64,000 bases of DNA from Nemertoderma westbladi (lineage: Eukaryota > Xenacoelomorpha > Nemertodermatida > Nemertodermatidae): positions 1 to 64,000 of the forward strand of contig JAUCBJ010004753.1 of assembly GCA_032718475.1 (NCBI GenBank), in the 5' to 3' direction. Each line of letters begins with the position of its first letter. The stretch's first letter is position 1. The notes below the pieces were generated by a model. It saw nothing but the letters and a program-made list of their open reading frames with translations, made no database searches and was not told where the DNA came from. This document shows, piece by piece, positions 1 through 8,889 of this stretch. The position numbers and the translations under genes were made by a program.

Positions 1-215
1 AGTCTGGCGTAACCAAAAAAAAAAATATGTGCGGCGTGCGCCGCCTCGTCGGATTCCGAGTGGCCTACACCCGCTCAGGTGTGCCCACTGCGGATCTTCC
101 GTAGTAAACCAATTTGGTCAGGTCAAATCCAAACATTCACTGGAGATCACCAAATGGCGCGCTATGTGAAGTACCGTGCAGACATGATGATGATGATGAT
201 GGGTCTCTTTGAACT
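1..215 (+). mobile_element. possible 3' end of a non-LTR retroelement or SINE
   Basis: A GC-richer stretch with an A11 run near position 16 and ending in an ATG-trinucleotide run at 184-201 stands out from the very AT-rich DNA that follows. Short trinucleotide tails are common at the 3' ends of RTE/CR1-type LINEs and the SINEs they mobilise. No coding motif or pol III box could be recognised, and the left side is cut by the window edge. The assignment is an inference from composition and tail only. Confidence 0.3.
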
Positions 216-1329
216 TTTGGCACCAATTATTTTTTAAAATATAATATATATAGGTCTGGCAAAAAAGTCAAAGTGATGATTATTGTTAATTGTATATTAT
301 AGCTATGATATTGTACACCGTAGTTGAATAGTGTTTTAATTCAGTGAGTGACACCACCCACTCTACCCGTTTTTCTATAAATCTTTATGATATTGCATGA
401 AATTTGAAACAGAAATACTTTCACCTTCCAAATGTTTAGCGGTTGAGTCGGAATTTCCGCTTTTAATCTTTTGTTACACGCGGTTAAATAGGATAATAAA
501 TTACCTTTTAATGTGTTTTCCGATGTAAAATTGTATGGTGATTGCGAATCTGAAATCAGTTTTTCGATAAGTTGTGTAGTTCTCGGGTTATGGCTACGTT
601 TGTAATTTTCATCCAAAATTTGAAAACTTTTAATTTTGGTGCGGCACCACATTTGACAATAAGTTACAGCATTTAAAATATCAAAATAATTGTGTTAAAA
701 ATTCTAGTAATTTCAAAATTCGGATATTTTTAGCATATTATTTTGATATTTTAAATTATATTTAAATTACTTAATTAATAAAATTAAATTATTTTGAATT
801 TAAATTAAATATACCTGTGATATCGAGGTTGTGATAACTCTAGGTTAATAGGTCTATCATGCTTGTGGGTTCTAGAAGAATTTCTAGCAACTGATTGGGT
901 ATAAACTATAAAGACGTCTTCTGTACTCATAGTTTAGTTTATGATATTACAAGTAGATTTATTCGTATTTCCTATAGTAATTAATTATAATATTATTTAC
1001 TAAAAATAAAATTAAGTATAATAGTAATATTAATAAAAAGTAAGGTGTCCAAAATATAGCCAAATCAATTTTTCCCATAACGTACCACCAACCTATTGAT
1101 TCGATGGAACTCTTAATGATTAATTACTAAAACTAATTTATTATATTGCTAGCAGAAGTTAAATAAGTAGCATTAAAGTATTGTAACAACTACATACATT
1201 CAGTAACATAACCAATCCCTGAAGCAGTTCAGCATTGACAATATACAGTTATGAAGGAAGGAATAATTTGCGAATTAGAGAGTGCAGAATATAGGTACAT
1301 ACAGTAAACTTTCAGTTTAGCACTACAGC
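216..1329. other. AT-rich non-coding flank
   Basis: Long A+T-rich sequence with many homopolymer and TTAAAT-like runs, especially 660-800 and 960-1060. No splice-bounded exon, RNA gene or recognisable repeat family was found apart from the unassigned minus-strand open frame at 341-652. The missing N-terminal exon of YIF1 was looked for here and not found. Confidence 0.5.
341..652 (-). CDS. unrecognised 103-residue open frame
   Basis: An open frame with an ATG at 652-650 and a TGA at 343-341. The product is basic, lysine- and asparagine-rich, and without a signal peptide or clear membrane segment. I recognise no family. A possible splice donor (AAG before GTGAAA) lies within it at about 430, so if real it may be an exon and not a complete gene. 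In DNA this AT-rich an open frame of this size can occur by chance, although the codon stretch around 440-640 looks fairly protein-like. It lies on the same strand as, and downstream of, the GPCR-like fragment at 1330-1665, but no similarity to a receptor tail is visible. Confidence 0.15.
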   Translation of the reverse strand: MWCRTKIKSFQILDENYKRSHNPRTTQLIEKLISDSQSPYNFTSENTLKGNLLSYLTACNKRLKAEIPTQPLNIWKVKVFLFQISCNIIKIYRKTGRVGGVTH

Positions 1330-1665
1330 TTAAGTAATAGGGGTAGGCTGAAAAATCACTTTGGCTTTTTTGCCACATGTATTTAAACTTAAAATGGTTA
1401 TAATGAGCAGAAGATGGCAGAAGATGCAAAGTAAGAATATGGTAAATATTATTTGGCCTTTCTGCCAGGTAGGATTTCCAGCCGATCTCACTTTGTTCAT
1501 TCGGCACATCACAATTCGTGAGGTTTTGGTTACAGATGAAGTTCCTACCACACATCCGCAATGTCCCAAGGTTCTATATGCAACAAAAACCCAATTTTTA
1601 AAATATTTGCAATTTGAACTTTCTACCAGATCAGCGGCGATGCCTAATAAGCATAGATTGTAAAT
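1330..1665 (-). pseudogene. class C GPCR-like fragment (TM2-TM4 region)
   Basis: Read on the minus strand from 1665, the open frame gives a short hydrophobic start (IYNLCLLGIAAD), a cysteine about 20 residues in, then LGHCGCVVGTSSVTKTSRIV, and after a short basic loop a strong membrane helix (IIFTIFLLCIFCHLLLIITI). The order Cys, then LG with small residues, then (V/L)TKT(N/S)RI is the TM3/intracellular loop 2 signature of metabotropic-glutamate-type (class C) receptors. The frame ends at a TAA (1332-1330) just after TM4, so TM5-TM7 are missing. Upstream of 1665 the frame is closed by a TAG whose AG could be a splice acceptor, so this could be one exon of a broken gene or a pseudogene fragment. 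It is antisense to YIF1. The family call rests on motif recognition alone. Confidence 0.45.
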
Positions 1666-1835
1666 CTATCCTATACGTTATCTAGACCGTAGTTATATAG
1701 CCTCATAATAAGTAGCTAGGCAACAATGCAGTTTACCTATTATAGAATATTACTAGTACGTAGAAAATTATACGTAATCAAAGAGAAAGAAAGAGCCTAT
1801 AATATTGTGTCATCGACGAAATGCAGATATATAGT

Positions 1836-1858
1836 GGGGGGGGGGGGGGGGGGGGGGG
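1836..1858 (+). repeat. poly(G) run of 23 G
   Basis: An uninterrupted run of 23 guanines on the plus strand, 50 bp before the AG acceptor (1907-1908) of the first recognised YIF1 exon. On the transcribed strand of YIF1 this gives a G-tract in the pre-mRNA able to form a quadruplex. Run length is probably polymorphic or imprecisely assembled. Confidence 0.95.
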
Positions 1859-1908
1859 TTGTACCGCCCGGTTTAATTATCAATATAGAAATATTTATTT
1901 ATTTCTAG

Positions 1909-2092
1909 GAACCCAATGGTCGCTTCTATGGCAATGCAATATGGTGAAGGAATTGCGGATCACGGAAAGGATATTGTGGAAAAGAATCTCGAGAAATTTC
2001 TATCTCTTTCTAAACTAAAATATTACTTCGCAGTAGATACGTCATATGTTGCTAGGAAACTGTTGCTCTTAATGTTTCCCTTTAGACATCAC
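1909..2092 (+). CDS. YIF1: YIF1 exon a (N-terminal cytosolic part)
   Basis: Acceptor TTTCTAG at 1902-1908 and donor GTTAGT at 2093. The first base completes a split codon, and reading then runs [12 protein letters not shown] to FPFRHH, ending in phase 0. It holds the conserved HGKDIVEKN and [13 protein letters not shown] blocks that precede the first membrane helix. The apparent ATG at 1916 is internal, because family proteins have about 60 residues before it. Confidence 0.9.
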
Positions 2093-5000
2093 GTTAGTAC
2101 AGCGGTATCTACTTTTATCTACTAACTTATATATACTGATACTAATATAGCCGGTGTATGATCTGATCTGTAACAACTCCGGTTGTATTATTCCGGTCGA
2201 GATTGCGTGACATGTTGTGACAGAGGGGGGAGGGGGGTGACAACTTTTGTGACGGTCACGGGCACGGCGATGTTCTATGCTTTAATGTTAGCTTGTCTTT
2301 GACTTTCACACATGTGTAGAAGAGTGGGTAACTTTAAGGAAAACAATAAACTCAATGACATTGAGTATAATCGATAAATTGAGTAGGACATAGAAGCCAT
2401 AGACTCCAACACTGTAATACCTGTTATTAATAGAATAAGACTTGCCCGTGGGAAAATGTAGATATAGTGATTGAATTTATATTGTATTTTGGCATAACAA
2501 ACATTGTGTATTATTGAGTTGAGATAAAATATTTTCTGTCGGGGCGGGGGGGGGGCGTCCAAAATCTGGAAAATTTGCGTGTCCTACTTTATGAACGCCC
2601 CCTCGGAGACGTTCAAGTATCATTTCATCTAATTCGATTAATATTTTGATCTAATACATTATATGAGGTATGAGAATGAAACACCCCCATTCATGGTGTT
2701 TATTTATGTTCCATCTTTCTACTTTATTGTGTGCAGTTACACTACCAATAGTGTTTGTTTGGTGTAATTTGTATGTGAAATACTAGATGTTGGTTTGTTA
2801 CTGTTAAACAGGATTGGTCCATACGGTACGACCAAGACCAACCAGTGGCGCCACGATTCGAGGTGAACGCCCCCGACCTCTACATCCCCACTATGGCCTT
2901 TATCACTTACATCCTATTGGCCGGGCTTTGTCTGGGAACCCAGAACCGATTCTCTCCGGAGCAGCTTGGCGTGAACGCTTCCTCTGCTCTTGTCTGGTTT
3001 ACTATCGAGATGGTTGTCTTCCTGTTAGCGCTCTATGTGACCGCTGTTAGTCACGCTGTTAAATACTTCGATTTAGCCGCCTTCTGTGGCTATAAATTCG
3101 TTGGGTAAGTCAACTTTAGCGTAAAGAGTATATAGTTTGTTCGTTTTCAGCAGAATGTAATAAATTTAACTTAAATAATATAGTAAATTTACGTAAACTG
3201 CATTTATTTACGTTTAATTAACGTTTGCGGTTTCACGTCGTATGAATTTGTACGCAACTACTTTACCTACCTATATCATCGCCAAGCGAATACACTTAAT
3301 TTTGCACTCAAGCAGCAGCTTGGTCTAGTGGTGACATTACTGTGCTTCCGATTAGGGAGCCCGGGTTCGATCCCTAGATGGGGCAGCACTGTTTGGGCAC
3401 AGTGCTTTAAATGCTGCAGCCTAGCCCAACCCCGGCTTTCATCCTTCAGTGGTCGATAAATGGGAACCAAGGCAACTTGGGAAACAGAGTGGAAGGGTTT
3501 ACTGTGGAAGATCACCCATGGTGGTGAACAGTCATTTCTTTAGGAAACAGAGTGGAAGGGTTTACTGTGGAAGATCACCCATGGTGGTGAACAGGCAATC
3601 CTTGGGGGTCAGAGTAAAACGCGGATCCGGATCAGGATCCGGATTCTATCATTTAACATTGTCCCTATGGAAGTCGACTGAATTTACATTTTTAGGGTGT
3701 AATCTGCGGATCCGTGCACTGCTAAATTTACCGAATCCGTAACCGAGTGTAAAATGCGGATTGGCCTTTTTTTCAGATCCGGAACGGAGTGTAAAGCGCG
3801 GATTCATGTTTTAGACTAAATCCTGAACGGAGTGTAAAACGCGGATTCATTTTTCTACTGAATCCGGGATTGGGTGTAAAATACGGATTCAGGTTTATTA
3901 CAAAGTTTTATTAAATCCGGGAAGGGGTGTAAAATGCGGATTCAAGTTAATTACCATGTTTTATTGGATCCGGAATGGAGTGTAAAACGCGGATTTACGT
4001 TAATTATAAGTTTTATTGGATCCGGAATGGAGTGTAAAACACGGATTTACGTTAATTATCAAGTTTTATTGGATCCGGAATGGAGTGTAAAACACGGATT
4101 TGCGTTAATTACCAAGTTTTATTGGATCCGGAATGGAGTGTAAAACACGGATTTACGTTAATTATAAGTTTTATTGGATCCGGAATGGAGTGTAAAACAC
4201 GGATTTACGTTAATTATCAAGTTTTATTGGATCCGGAATGGAGTGTAAAACACGGATTTGCGTTAATTACCAAGTTTTATTGGATCCGGAATGGAGTGTA
4301 AAACACGGATTTACGTTAATTACTAAGTTTTATTGGATCCGGAATGGAGTGTAAAACACAGATTTACGTTAATTACCAAGTTTTATTGGATCCGGAATGG
4401 AGTGTAAAACACGGATTTACGTTAATTACCAAGTTTTATTGGATCCGGAATGGAGTGTAAAACACGGATTTTCGTTAATTACCAAGTTGTATTGGATCCG
4501 GAACGGAGTGTAAAACGCGGATTCTAGTTAATTACCAAGTTTTATTGGATCCGGAATGGAGTGTAAAACACGGATTTACGTTAATTACTAAGTTTTATTG
4601 GATCCGGAATGGAGTGTAAAACACGGATTTACGTTAATTACCAAGTTTTATTGGATCCGGAATGGAGTGTAAAACACGGATTTTCGTTAATTACTAAGTT
4701 TTATTGGATCCGGAGTGGAGTGTAAAACACGGATTTACGTTAATTACCAAGTTGTATTGGATCCGGAACGGAGTGTAAAACACGGATTTATGTTAATTAC
4801 CAAGTTTTATTGGATCCGGAATGGAGTGTAAAACACGGATTTACGTTAATTACTAAGTTTTATTGGATCCGGAATGGAGTGTAAAACACGGATTTACGTT
4901 AATTACCAAGTTTTATTGGATCCGGAATGGAGTGTAAAACACGGATTTTCGTTAATTACTAAGTTTTATTGGATCCGGAGTGGAGTGTAAAACACGGATT

Positions 5001-8000
5001 TACGTTAATTACCAAGTTGTATTGGATCCGGAACGGAGTGTAAAACACGGATTTATGTTAATTACCAAGTTTTATTGGATCCGGAATGGAGTGTAAAACA
5101 CGGATTTACGTTAATTACTAAGTTTTATTGGATCCGGAATGGAGTGTAAAACACGGATTTACGTTAATTACCAAGTTTTATTGGATCCGGAATGGAGTGT
5201 AAAACACGGATTTTCGTTAATTACTAAGTTTTATTGGATCCGGAATGGAGTGTAAAACACGGATTTACGTTAATTACCAAGTTGTATTGGATCCGGAACT
5301 GAGTGTAAAACACGGATTTATGTTAATTACCAAGTTTTATTGGATCCGGGAAGGGGTGTAAAACGCGGATTCAAGTTAATTAGTAAGTTTTAATGAACAA
5401 TTTGTAAAACGCATATGCAATAAAGACCCAGACCCTCATCTAGTTACAATTATTAATTAGTGCAATGTTTATTGTTCTTTAGTAACTTTTCTTGGCTTGC
5501 TGACTTTCCTGGTTTTTTTCTTCTCCGGACTCGGGGTGCACGATGTTTGCGTAGTAAGTTCAAGCGGCTCAACAATGGCTGTATCATTGGTTGGACTCGG
5601 AATAACGAATCCCGTAAATGGAACCTTTACAAAGTCATCACTAAGAAATTAAATAAGAAATAAGGAATTATACTGAACAGTTCAGCCTCCATAAATTAGG
5701 AAGGCAGCACGCTTGCAAGGCCTTAAATAGAGTACGATGCAGTACAAACTACCGCCAGCTAGGCAGAACAGTGATTCTTGTTTGTAAGGGAGGTTGGGAT
5801 GGATAAGCCAATCAGGGAACAGGACAGTAATCCTACCATACAATTGTCTACAGAGCCGCTCTACCAGAGAGGTCACGTTCCCACGGTAGTAGTTTTTCAG
5901 CTAATCAATATCTAATAATGTCTGACGGCCAAACATCACCATCGTCCTTATTAATAATTCATTGGGAAGCATTGACCCCTATTAAGGTGTCCCCCAGAGC
6001 CGGATTAAGCTTATGTGTGGCCCCTAGACATAGACAAATTATTAAGGTGTCTATTAACTATTAAGGTGTCCCCCATTAATGTTTGTGTCCCTCATTAATG
6101 TGTGTCCCTCATTAATAGTTGTGTCCCTCATTAACAAACTCAGTAATTAACGTAAATCCGCATTTTACACCCCTTCCCCATCCAGTAACACTTTGTAATT
6201 AACCTGAATCAATCCGCGTTTTACACCCCTTCCCGGATCTAGTAACACTTGTTAAATAAATTGAATCCGCGCTTTACACCCCTTCCCGGATCCATTAAAA
6301 CTTGGTAATTAACGTAATCCGTGTTTTACACTCCATTCCGTATCCAACAAAACTTGATAATTAACGAAAATCCGTGTTTTACACTCCATCATCTGGGGAA
6401 AAGTGAAGACGTCATACTTGGACGGCCCCATAGTTATAATAATGTAATACAACAATATTACACTGGTCCTATTCGTTTATTTCTAGAATCAATTTAAGTT
6501 TGTTGTCCGGCCTACTACTCGGTCGCTATGGCTACAGGGGAATGTTGCTATGGACCAGCGTTACAACAACTTACTTTCTGGTGAGTAAAACCTATTAACT
6601 CCCACCAGTTTATTTATTTTTTACACCTGTAATAACTGTATCAAGTATTAGTTGTGCATCGAAACAAAATTATTTAATAATATATCACGCTGCATCGGAA
6701 AGAAACAAGATTTTTCATCCTTTGAATTTATTGTAAAAGGTAAAATATGTAATAACTATTTTTGATACTTTTGGGTGAAGTTACGAAAATAAAGTAAAGA
6801 TACGAAAATCAGACAGCTGTTATTTGGCGTTCCAAATATTATTCTAAATCGTTACGTAACGAAACGACGAATAATCGCCAAGAAACAAACTTTCGGGATG
6901 CGCGGGTAGTATATTCATTTTGTTTTATAATGGAATGGGTAATAAAAAAAATAAATACGTTAAAATTGTGAAATGGTAGTAGCACACTGAATTTGGGGCC
7001 ATTTTATTTATCTAAAAGTTCAATAATCAAAACAAATTTCAATAAATGAACATTATCAATTCAGTGTAGTAATAATATTTTTTTATCAATCTGAAACAAA
7101 TTGGCCACCTATTGATAACGGCCGGATGGAAGTAATAATAAGGGAAATTATTGGGGTTTTCCGATATTGTGACGGTTTCTTTATATTAATTGCACAATCT
7201 GTATCAACTAACTTAAACGGCACATTATTTGTAATATTCAATATCCAAGAAACTCAGTTACTCAGAAAGTTACCTCACGGAATTGGAATTGGTATAAAAT
7301 TCGTAACATTCGCATCAAAACATTGGCCCCAGGATATTCTCCAGCTAATTCTATGAAAAATACTTTTTTCTTGAATTAATGGGACATGGTACACTCCCTA
7401 GCAATTTTCACTAAAATATTAAAACATTTTATTGATTCAATTAGTCACTTTAGAATCACTTAGTTTACAGAAATCGAAACCTTAAAGTCATAGCACAAGA
7501 AGTAGTTGTCTCTATTTCTGTCTATCGGTTTGTCTGTCCGTCAAAAAATGTTGCTAAGACCAGAGTTGCTCAAAGGCCAGACGCACTTATCAACCACTGG
7601 GCGAAACTGGAGTCCGGTGTGCAGTAGCAGAGGCTCACATCGCAGGCGGGGATGTTTAATATTATTTCTGGTTGTTATTACCTATTCTCGTATTGGCATA
7701 ATTTATTGTTATTTTTTAAGATATAAAGTCGGATTGATTAAATAATATTAATTAATATGAATTTAATTCATTTACAACGTAAACAACAACCTCCATTGTG
7801 CCATTGTGTTTCTGCAATGGTAGTCGTTATGTTATGTAAATATTAATTACCGTTGTTATGGTAATATTAAAAAATGTATCAGGTCTAGCCAAAAAAATGT
7901 TGCACAGCGTTTTGTTGTACAACGGAAATTAAATCACCGACACTGAGAACCCCTTCACAGCGTAATTATTCGTAAGTTTGTCTGCTTTCATTACGAATTA

Positions 8001-8548
8001 TTGGCACATATTGGAAAAATCTAAATAGAGAAAATTGGCGGTAAAGTTTGAAATCTTTGGATGGCTTTTTCTCTAAAAGTACATATTATCAATATTTAAT
8101 CTTATTGAGTACAAAGGTCTCGTATAATACGATGTGGTGGATCTTGCGTCAGCAGCACCACATACAATCTACGTTAATTAACGAAATATCGACGGCGCGA
8201 TCGACGGCATGACTCGTGTATGATACGAAATACGAAATATCGTAATATGCGATAGGAAGCCTGTTTATGAGATAATAATGTATCTTAAACATAATGTTAC
8301 GAATAAATATGAAACAGATTTGATTTCGTATCGTATTGTATCATCTCCCTCCTTAATTAATATTAGTATTAATATGAGAGTAAATGTTATTTGTATTGTT
8401 TCAGGTTTGTACATTGAGGCTTATGATTCTACCTGGAGTTAGCGGTGGGGTTACAAGTCAAAGCAAACACGGGGTTTATCTTATGTTGATAATAGCTGGA
8501 GTTCAACCTGCCCTTATGTTCTGGTTATCTGTTCATTTATCTTCATGA
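1909..8548 (+). CDS. YIF1: YIF1 (Yip1-interacting factor), four 3' coding exons
   Basis: YIF1 is a multispanning membrane protein of the early secretory pathway. It pairs with Yip1-family proteins and acts in ER-Golgi vesicle traffic. Joining 1909-2092, 2812-3104, 6487-6580 and 8405-8548 gives an open frame of about 237 codons ending in TGA. Family landmarks appear in order: [30 protein letters not shown], then [20 protein letters not shown] (first membrane helix), the [20 protein letters not shown] helix, [28 protein letters not shown], and the C-terminal hydrophobic [13 protein letters not shown]. Introns have GT-AG ends and consistent phases. Animal YIF1 proteins are near 290-310 residues, so roughly 55-70 N-terminal residues are missing. 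They lie in an exon upstream of 1909 that I could not find, perhaps outside the window. YIF1A and YIF1B paralogues cannot be separated here. No coding lesion is seen, so the gene is probably functional. Confidence 0.93.
2225..2237 (+). repeat. G6-A-G6 tract in YIF1 intron 1
   Basis: Two G6 runs separated by one A, on the coding strand of YIF1, 130-145 bp after the exon a donor. Intronic G-runs near short introns can act as splicing enhancers. Whether this one does is unknown. Confidence 0.85.
2541..2555 (+). repeat. G4-C-G10 tract in YIF1 intron 1
   Basis: G4, C, then G10 on the coding strand. Together with the G tract at 2225 and the G23 run at 1836 it makes three long G-runs on one strand within 720 bp. 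The rest of intron 1 (2093-2811) is AT-rich with no other feature. Confidence 0.85.
2812..3104 (+). CDS. YIF1: YIF1 exon b (first membrane helices)
   Basis: Acceptor TTAAACAG ends at 2811 and donor GTAAGT begins at 3105. The exon starts with [18 protein letters not shown], then [15 protein letters not shown] and two hydrophobic helices, and ends in the middle of the Gly codon after CGYKFV. This is the best-conserved stretch of the family and fixes the identification. The local composition is GC-richer than the introns. Confidence 0.95.
3312..3605 (+). mobile_element. tRNA-derived SINE
   Basis: A pol III A box (TGGTCTAGTGG, 3321-3331) is followed 33 nt later by a B box (GGTTCGATCC, 3364-3373), the spacing of a tRNA-type internal promoter. 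The head resembles a tRNA, but a long unrelated body follows (GCAGCACTG..., GCTGCAGCCTAGCCCAAC...), so it is a SINE and not a tRNA gene. The 3' part contains a direct duplication. The 3' boundary is uncertain, since it passes into the minisatellite arm near 3611, and no clear target-site duplication was identified. It sits in sense orientation in YIF1 intron 2. Confidence 0.75.
3481..3594 (+). repeat. 63-bp direct duplication inside the SINE body
   Basis: A 51-bp sequence beginning GAAACAGAGTGGAAGGGTTT is present at 3481-3531 and again, identically, at 3544-3594, separated by 12 bp. Each copy contains ATCACCCATGGTGGTGAACA. Identity of the copies implies a recent duplication within this SINE copy, or a dimeric subfamily. 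Confidence 0.9.
3611..5395 (+). repeat. 53-bp minisatellite array (left arm), about 32 units
   Basis: The unit starts GGATCCGGAATGGAGTGTAA, continues with ACACGGATTTACGTTAATTA, and ends CCAAGTTTTATT. BamHI-type GGATCC recurs at 4018, 4071, 4124, 4176 and 4229, giving a 53-bp period with one 52-bp unit. About 26 homogeneous units span 3957-5340, preceded by about six diverged units (3611-3956). A five-unit higher-order repeat is visible: the variant GTTGTATTGG recurs at 4486, 4751, 5016 and 5281, exactly 265 bp apart. Confidence 0.95.
5396..6132. other. centre between the minisatellite arms
   Basis: Unique-looking sequence with no open frame recognisable as a transposase. It holds a SINE-like stretch on the minus strand (5682-5890) and a cluster of GTGTCCC/CATTAAT short repeats next to the right arm. 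Nothing else recognised. Confidence 0.5.
5682..5890 (-). mobile_element. possible SINE fragment, minus strand
   Basis: On the minus strand the sequence GACCTCTCTGGTAGAGCGG carries a perfect A-box-like TGGTAGAGCGG (plus-strand 5856-5866), followed by GC-richer sequence unlike the surrounding AT-rich DNA. No convincing B box follows at the expected distance, so it may be a decayed SINE or a chance match. No host gene was recognised in it. Confidence 0.3.
5978..6137 (+). repeat. short imperfect repeats CTATTAAGGTGTCCCC / GTGTCCCTCATTAA
   Basis: TATTAAGGTGTC occurs three times between about 5981 and 6070, and GTGTCCCTCATTAA three to four times between about 6070 and 6137. They lead straight into the right minisatellite arm. 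The pattern looks like local slippage products rather than a named family. Confidence 0.7.
6133..6392 (-). repeat. inverted 53-bp minisatellite units (right arm), about five
   Basis: Five diverged reverse-complement copies of the left-arm unit, recognised by TCCGCGTTTTACACCCCTTC and TCCGTGTTTTACACTCCAT cores and AGTAATTAACGT-type linkers. The three inner copies are of the CCCCTTCCC type and the two outer ones of the CTCCATTCC type. Pairing with the left arm would give a hairpin of about 250 bp in the YIF1 pre-mRNA. Confidence 0.9.
6487..6580 (+). CDS. YIF1: YIF1 exon c
   Basis: Acceptor TTTCTAG ends at 6486 and donor GTGAGT begins at 6581. The first base completes the split Gly codon of exon b. 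The reading is [20 protein letters not shown] and on to TTTYFL, in phase 0, covering the third and fourth membrane segments of the YIF1 domain. Confidence 0.9.
6581..8404 (+). other. YIF1 intron 3, AT-rich
   Basis: No exon, RNA gene or repeat family recognised in 1.8 kb of AT-rich sequence. Two perfect 12-bp palindromes are present, CGTTACGTAACG at 6850-6861 and CGTTAATTAACG at 8172-8183, and ATACGAAAT-type motifs recur in both orientations between 8215 and 8345. A GC-richer patch at about 7560-7660 has no identifiable content. Confidence 0.6.
8405..8548 (+). CDS. YIF1: YIF1 exon d (C-terminus and stop)
   Basis: The acceptor TTTCAG ends at 8404. The exon reads [15 protein letters not shown], a polar linker, then [20 protein letters not shown] and TGA at 8546-8548. 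The terminal hydrophobic helix with QPxLMxWL is the family C-terminal signature. Confidence 0.92.
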   Translation, partial: VCTLRLMILPGVSGGVTSQSKHGVYLMLIIAGVQPALMFWLSVHLSS

Positions 8549-8763
8549 CAACATATTTGTGAGATAACATTATGCAGATGGGTATAATTAATAGCTGCAA
8601 ATCTCTACTGAACTTGAACTTATTATATTAATATTTTAAGTTATACTTTTTGGTTCATATTCGTAATATTTATGTGGTACAATTAAATAATATATTAATG
8701 GGGTTAGTCTGATTTTTTAACTGCTCTTAAAATGCTGTTACTTACGCCATATAAAGTACTACT

Positions 8764-8769
8764 AATAAA
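8764..8769 (+). terminator. AATAAA poly(A) signal of YIF1
   Basis: A canonical AATAAA lies 216 bp after the YIF1 stop codon, at a plausible 3' UTR length. The cleavage site would fall about 8780-8800, only about 100 bp before the satellite starts. Confidence 0.6.
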
Positions 8770-8889
8770 TTATTTCATTTAAGTACGTTGGTTAATAGAA
8801 AGATCAACAGATAAAAAACTAAAGTTGAATTTATTTCTATATCATTATCATTGTTTACGCCCATACTCATAATTAGTTTTAAAACTCCC

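Larger units (their letters stand above)
3611..6392. mobile_element. foldback-like structure with minisatellite arms
   Basis: Tandem copies of one 53-bp unit occur in plus orientation at 3611-5395 and in reverse-complement orientation at 6133-6392, around a centre of about 740 bp. Both arms carry a GAAGGGGTGTAAAACGCGGA-type unit at their inner ends and the GAATGGAGTGTAAAACACGGA-type further out, so the arms mirror each other and not just in overall similarity. Long inverted repeats built of short tandem units are the defining trait of foldback (FB) elements. No transposase frame was found in the centre, and no target-site duplication was established, so an inverted minisatellite rearrangement remains possible. 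Confidence 0.5.
3105..6486 (+). other. YIF1 intron 2, filled by repeats
   Basis: This 3.4-kb intron contains a tRNA-derived SINE at its 5' side, a foldback-like structure of 53-bp minisatellite arms (about 3611-6392), a second SINE-like piece on the minus strand inside that structure, and short runs of GTGTCCC(T)CATTAAT repeats. Only 3105-3310 and 6393-6486 look like ordinary intron sequence. Confidence 0.85.

Noticed and set aside
1361-1663. Plus-strand 100-residue open frame
   Set aside because: It is the antisense of the class C receptor-like frame, which has the more convincing motifs.
2275-2562. Minus-strand frame with hydrophobic stretches inside YIF1 intron 1
   Set aside because: It starts in the G4CG10 tract, matches no family I recognise and has no splice context; likely chance.
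2814-3050. Plus-strand open frame starting at the intron/exon boundary in a second frame
   Set aside because: It is a shadow of YIF1 exon b, whose correct frame matches the family and joins in phase to its neighbours.
3321-3385. A functional tRNA gene
   Set aside because: A and B boxes are present, but no clean cloverleaf with paired acceptor ends was found, and a SINE body follows directly.
3934-4301. Open frames of about 70 residues in the 53-bp array
   Set aside because: They only translate the minisatellite (repeated [18 protein letters not shown]-type runs) and depend on unit length changes; no gene is implied.
5460-5663. 67-residue open frame in the centre of the foldback-like structure as a transposase remnant
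   Set aside because: Too short and without a catalytic or DNA-binding motif.
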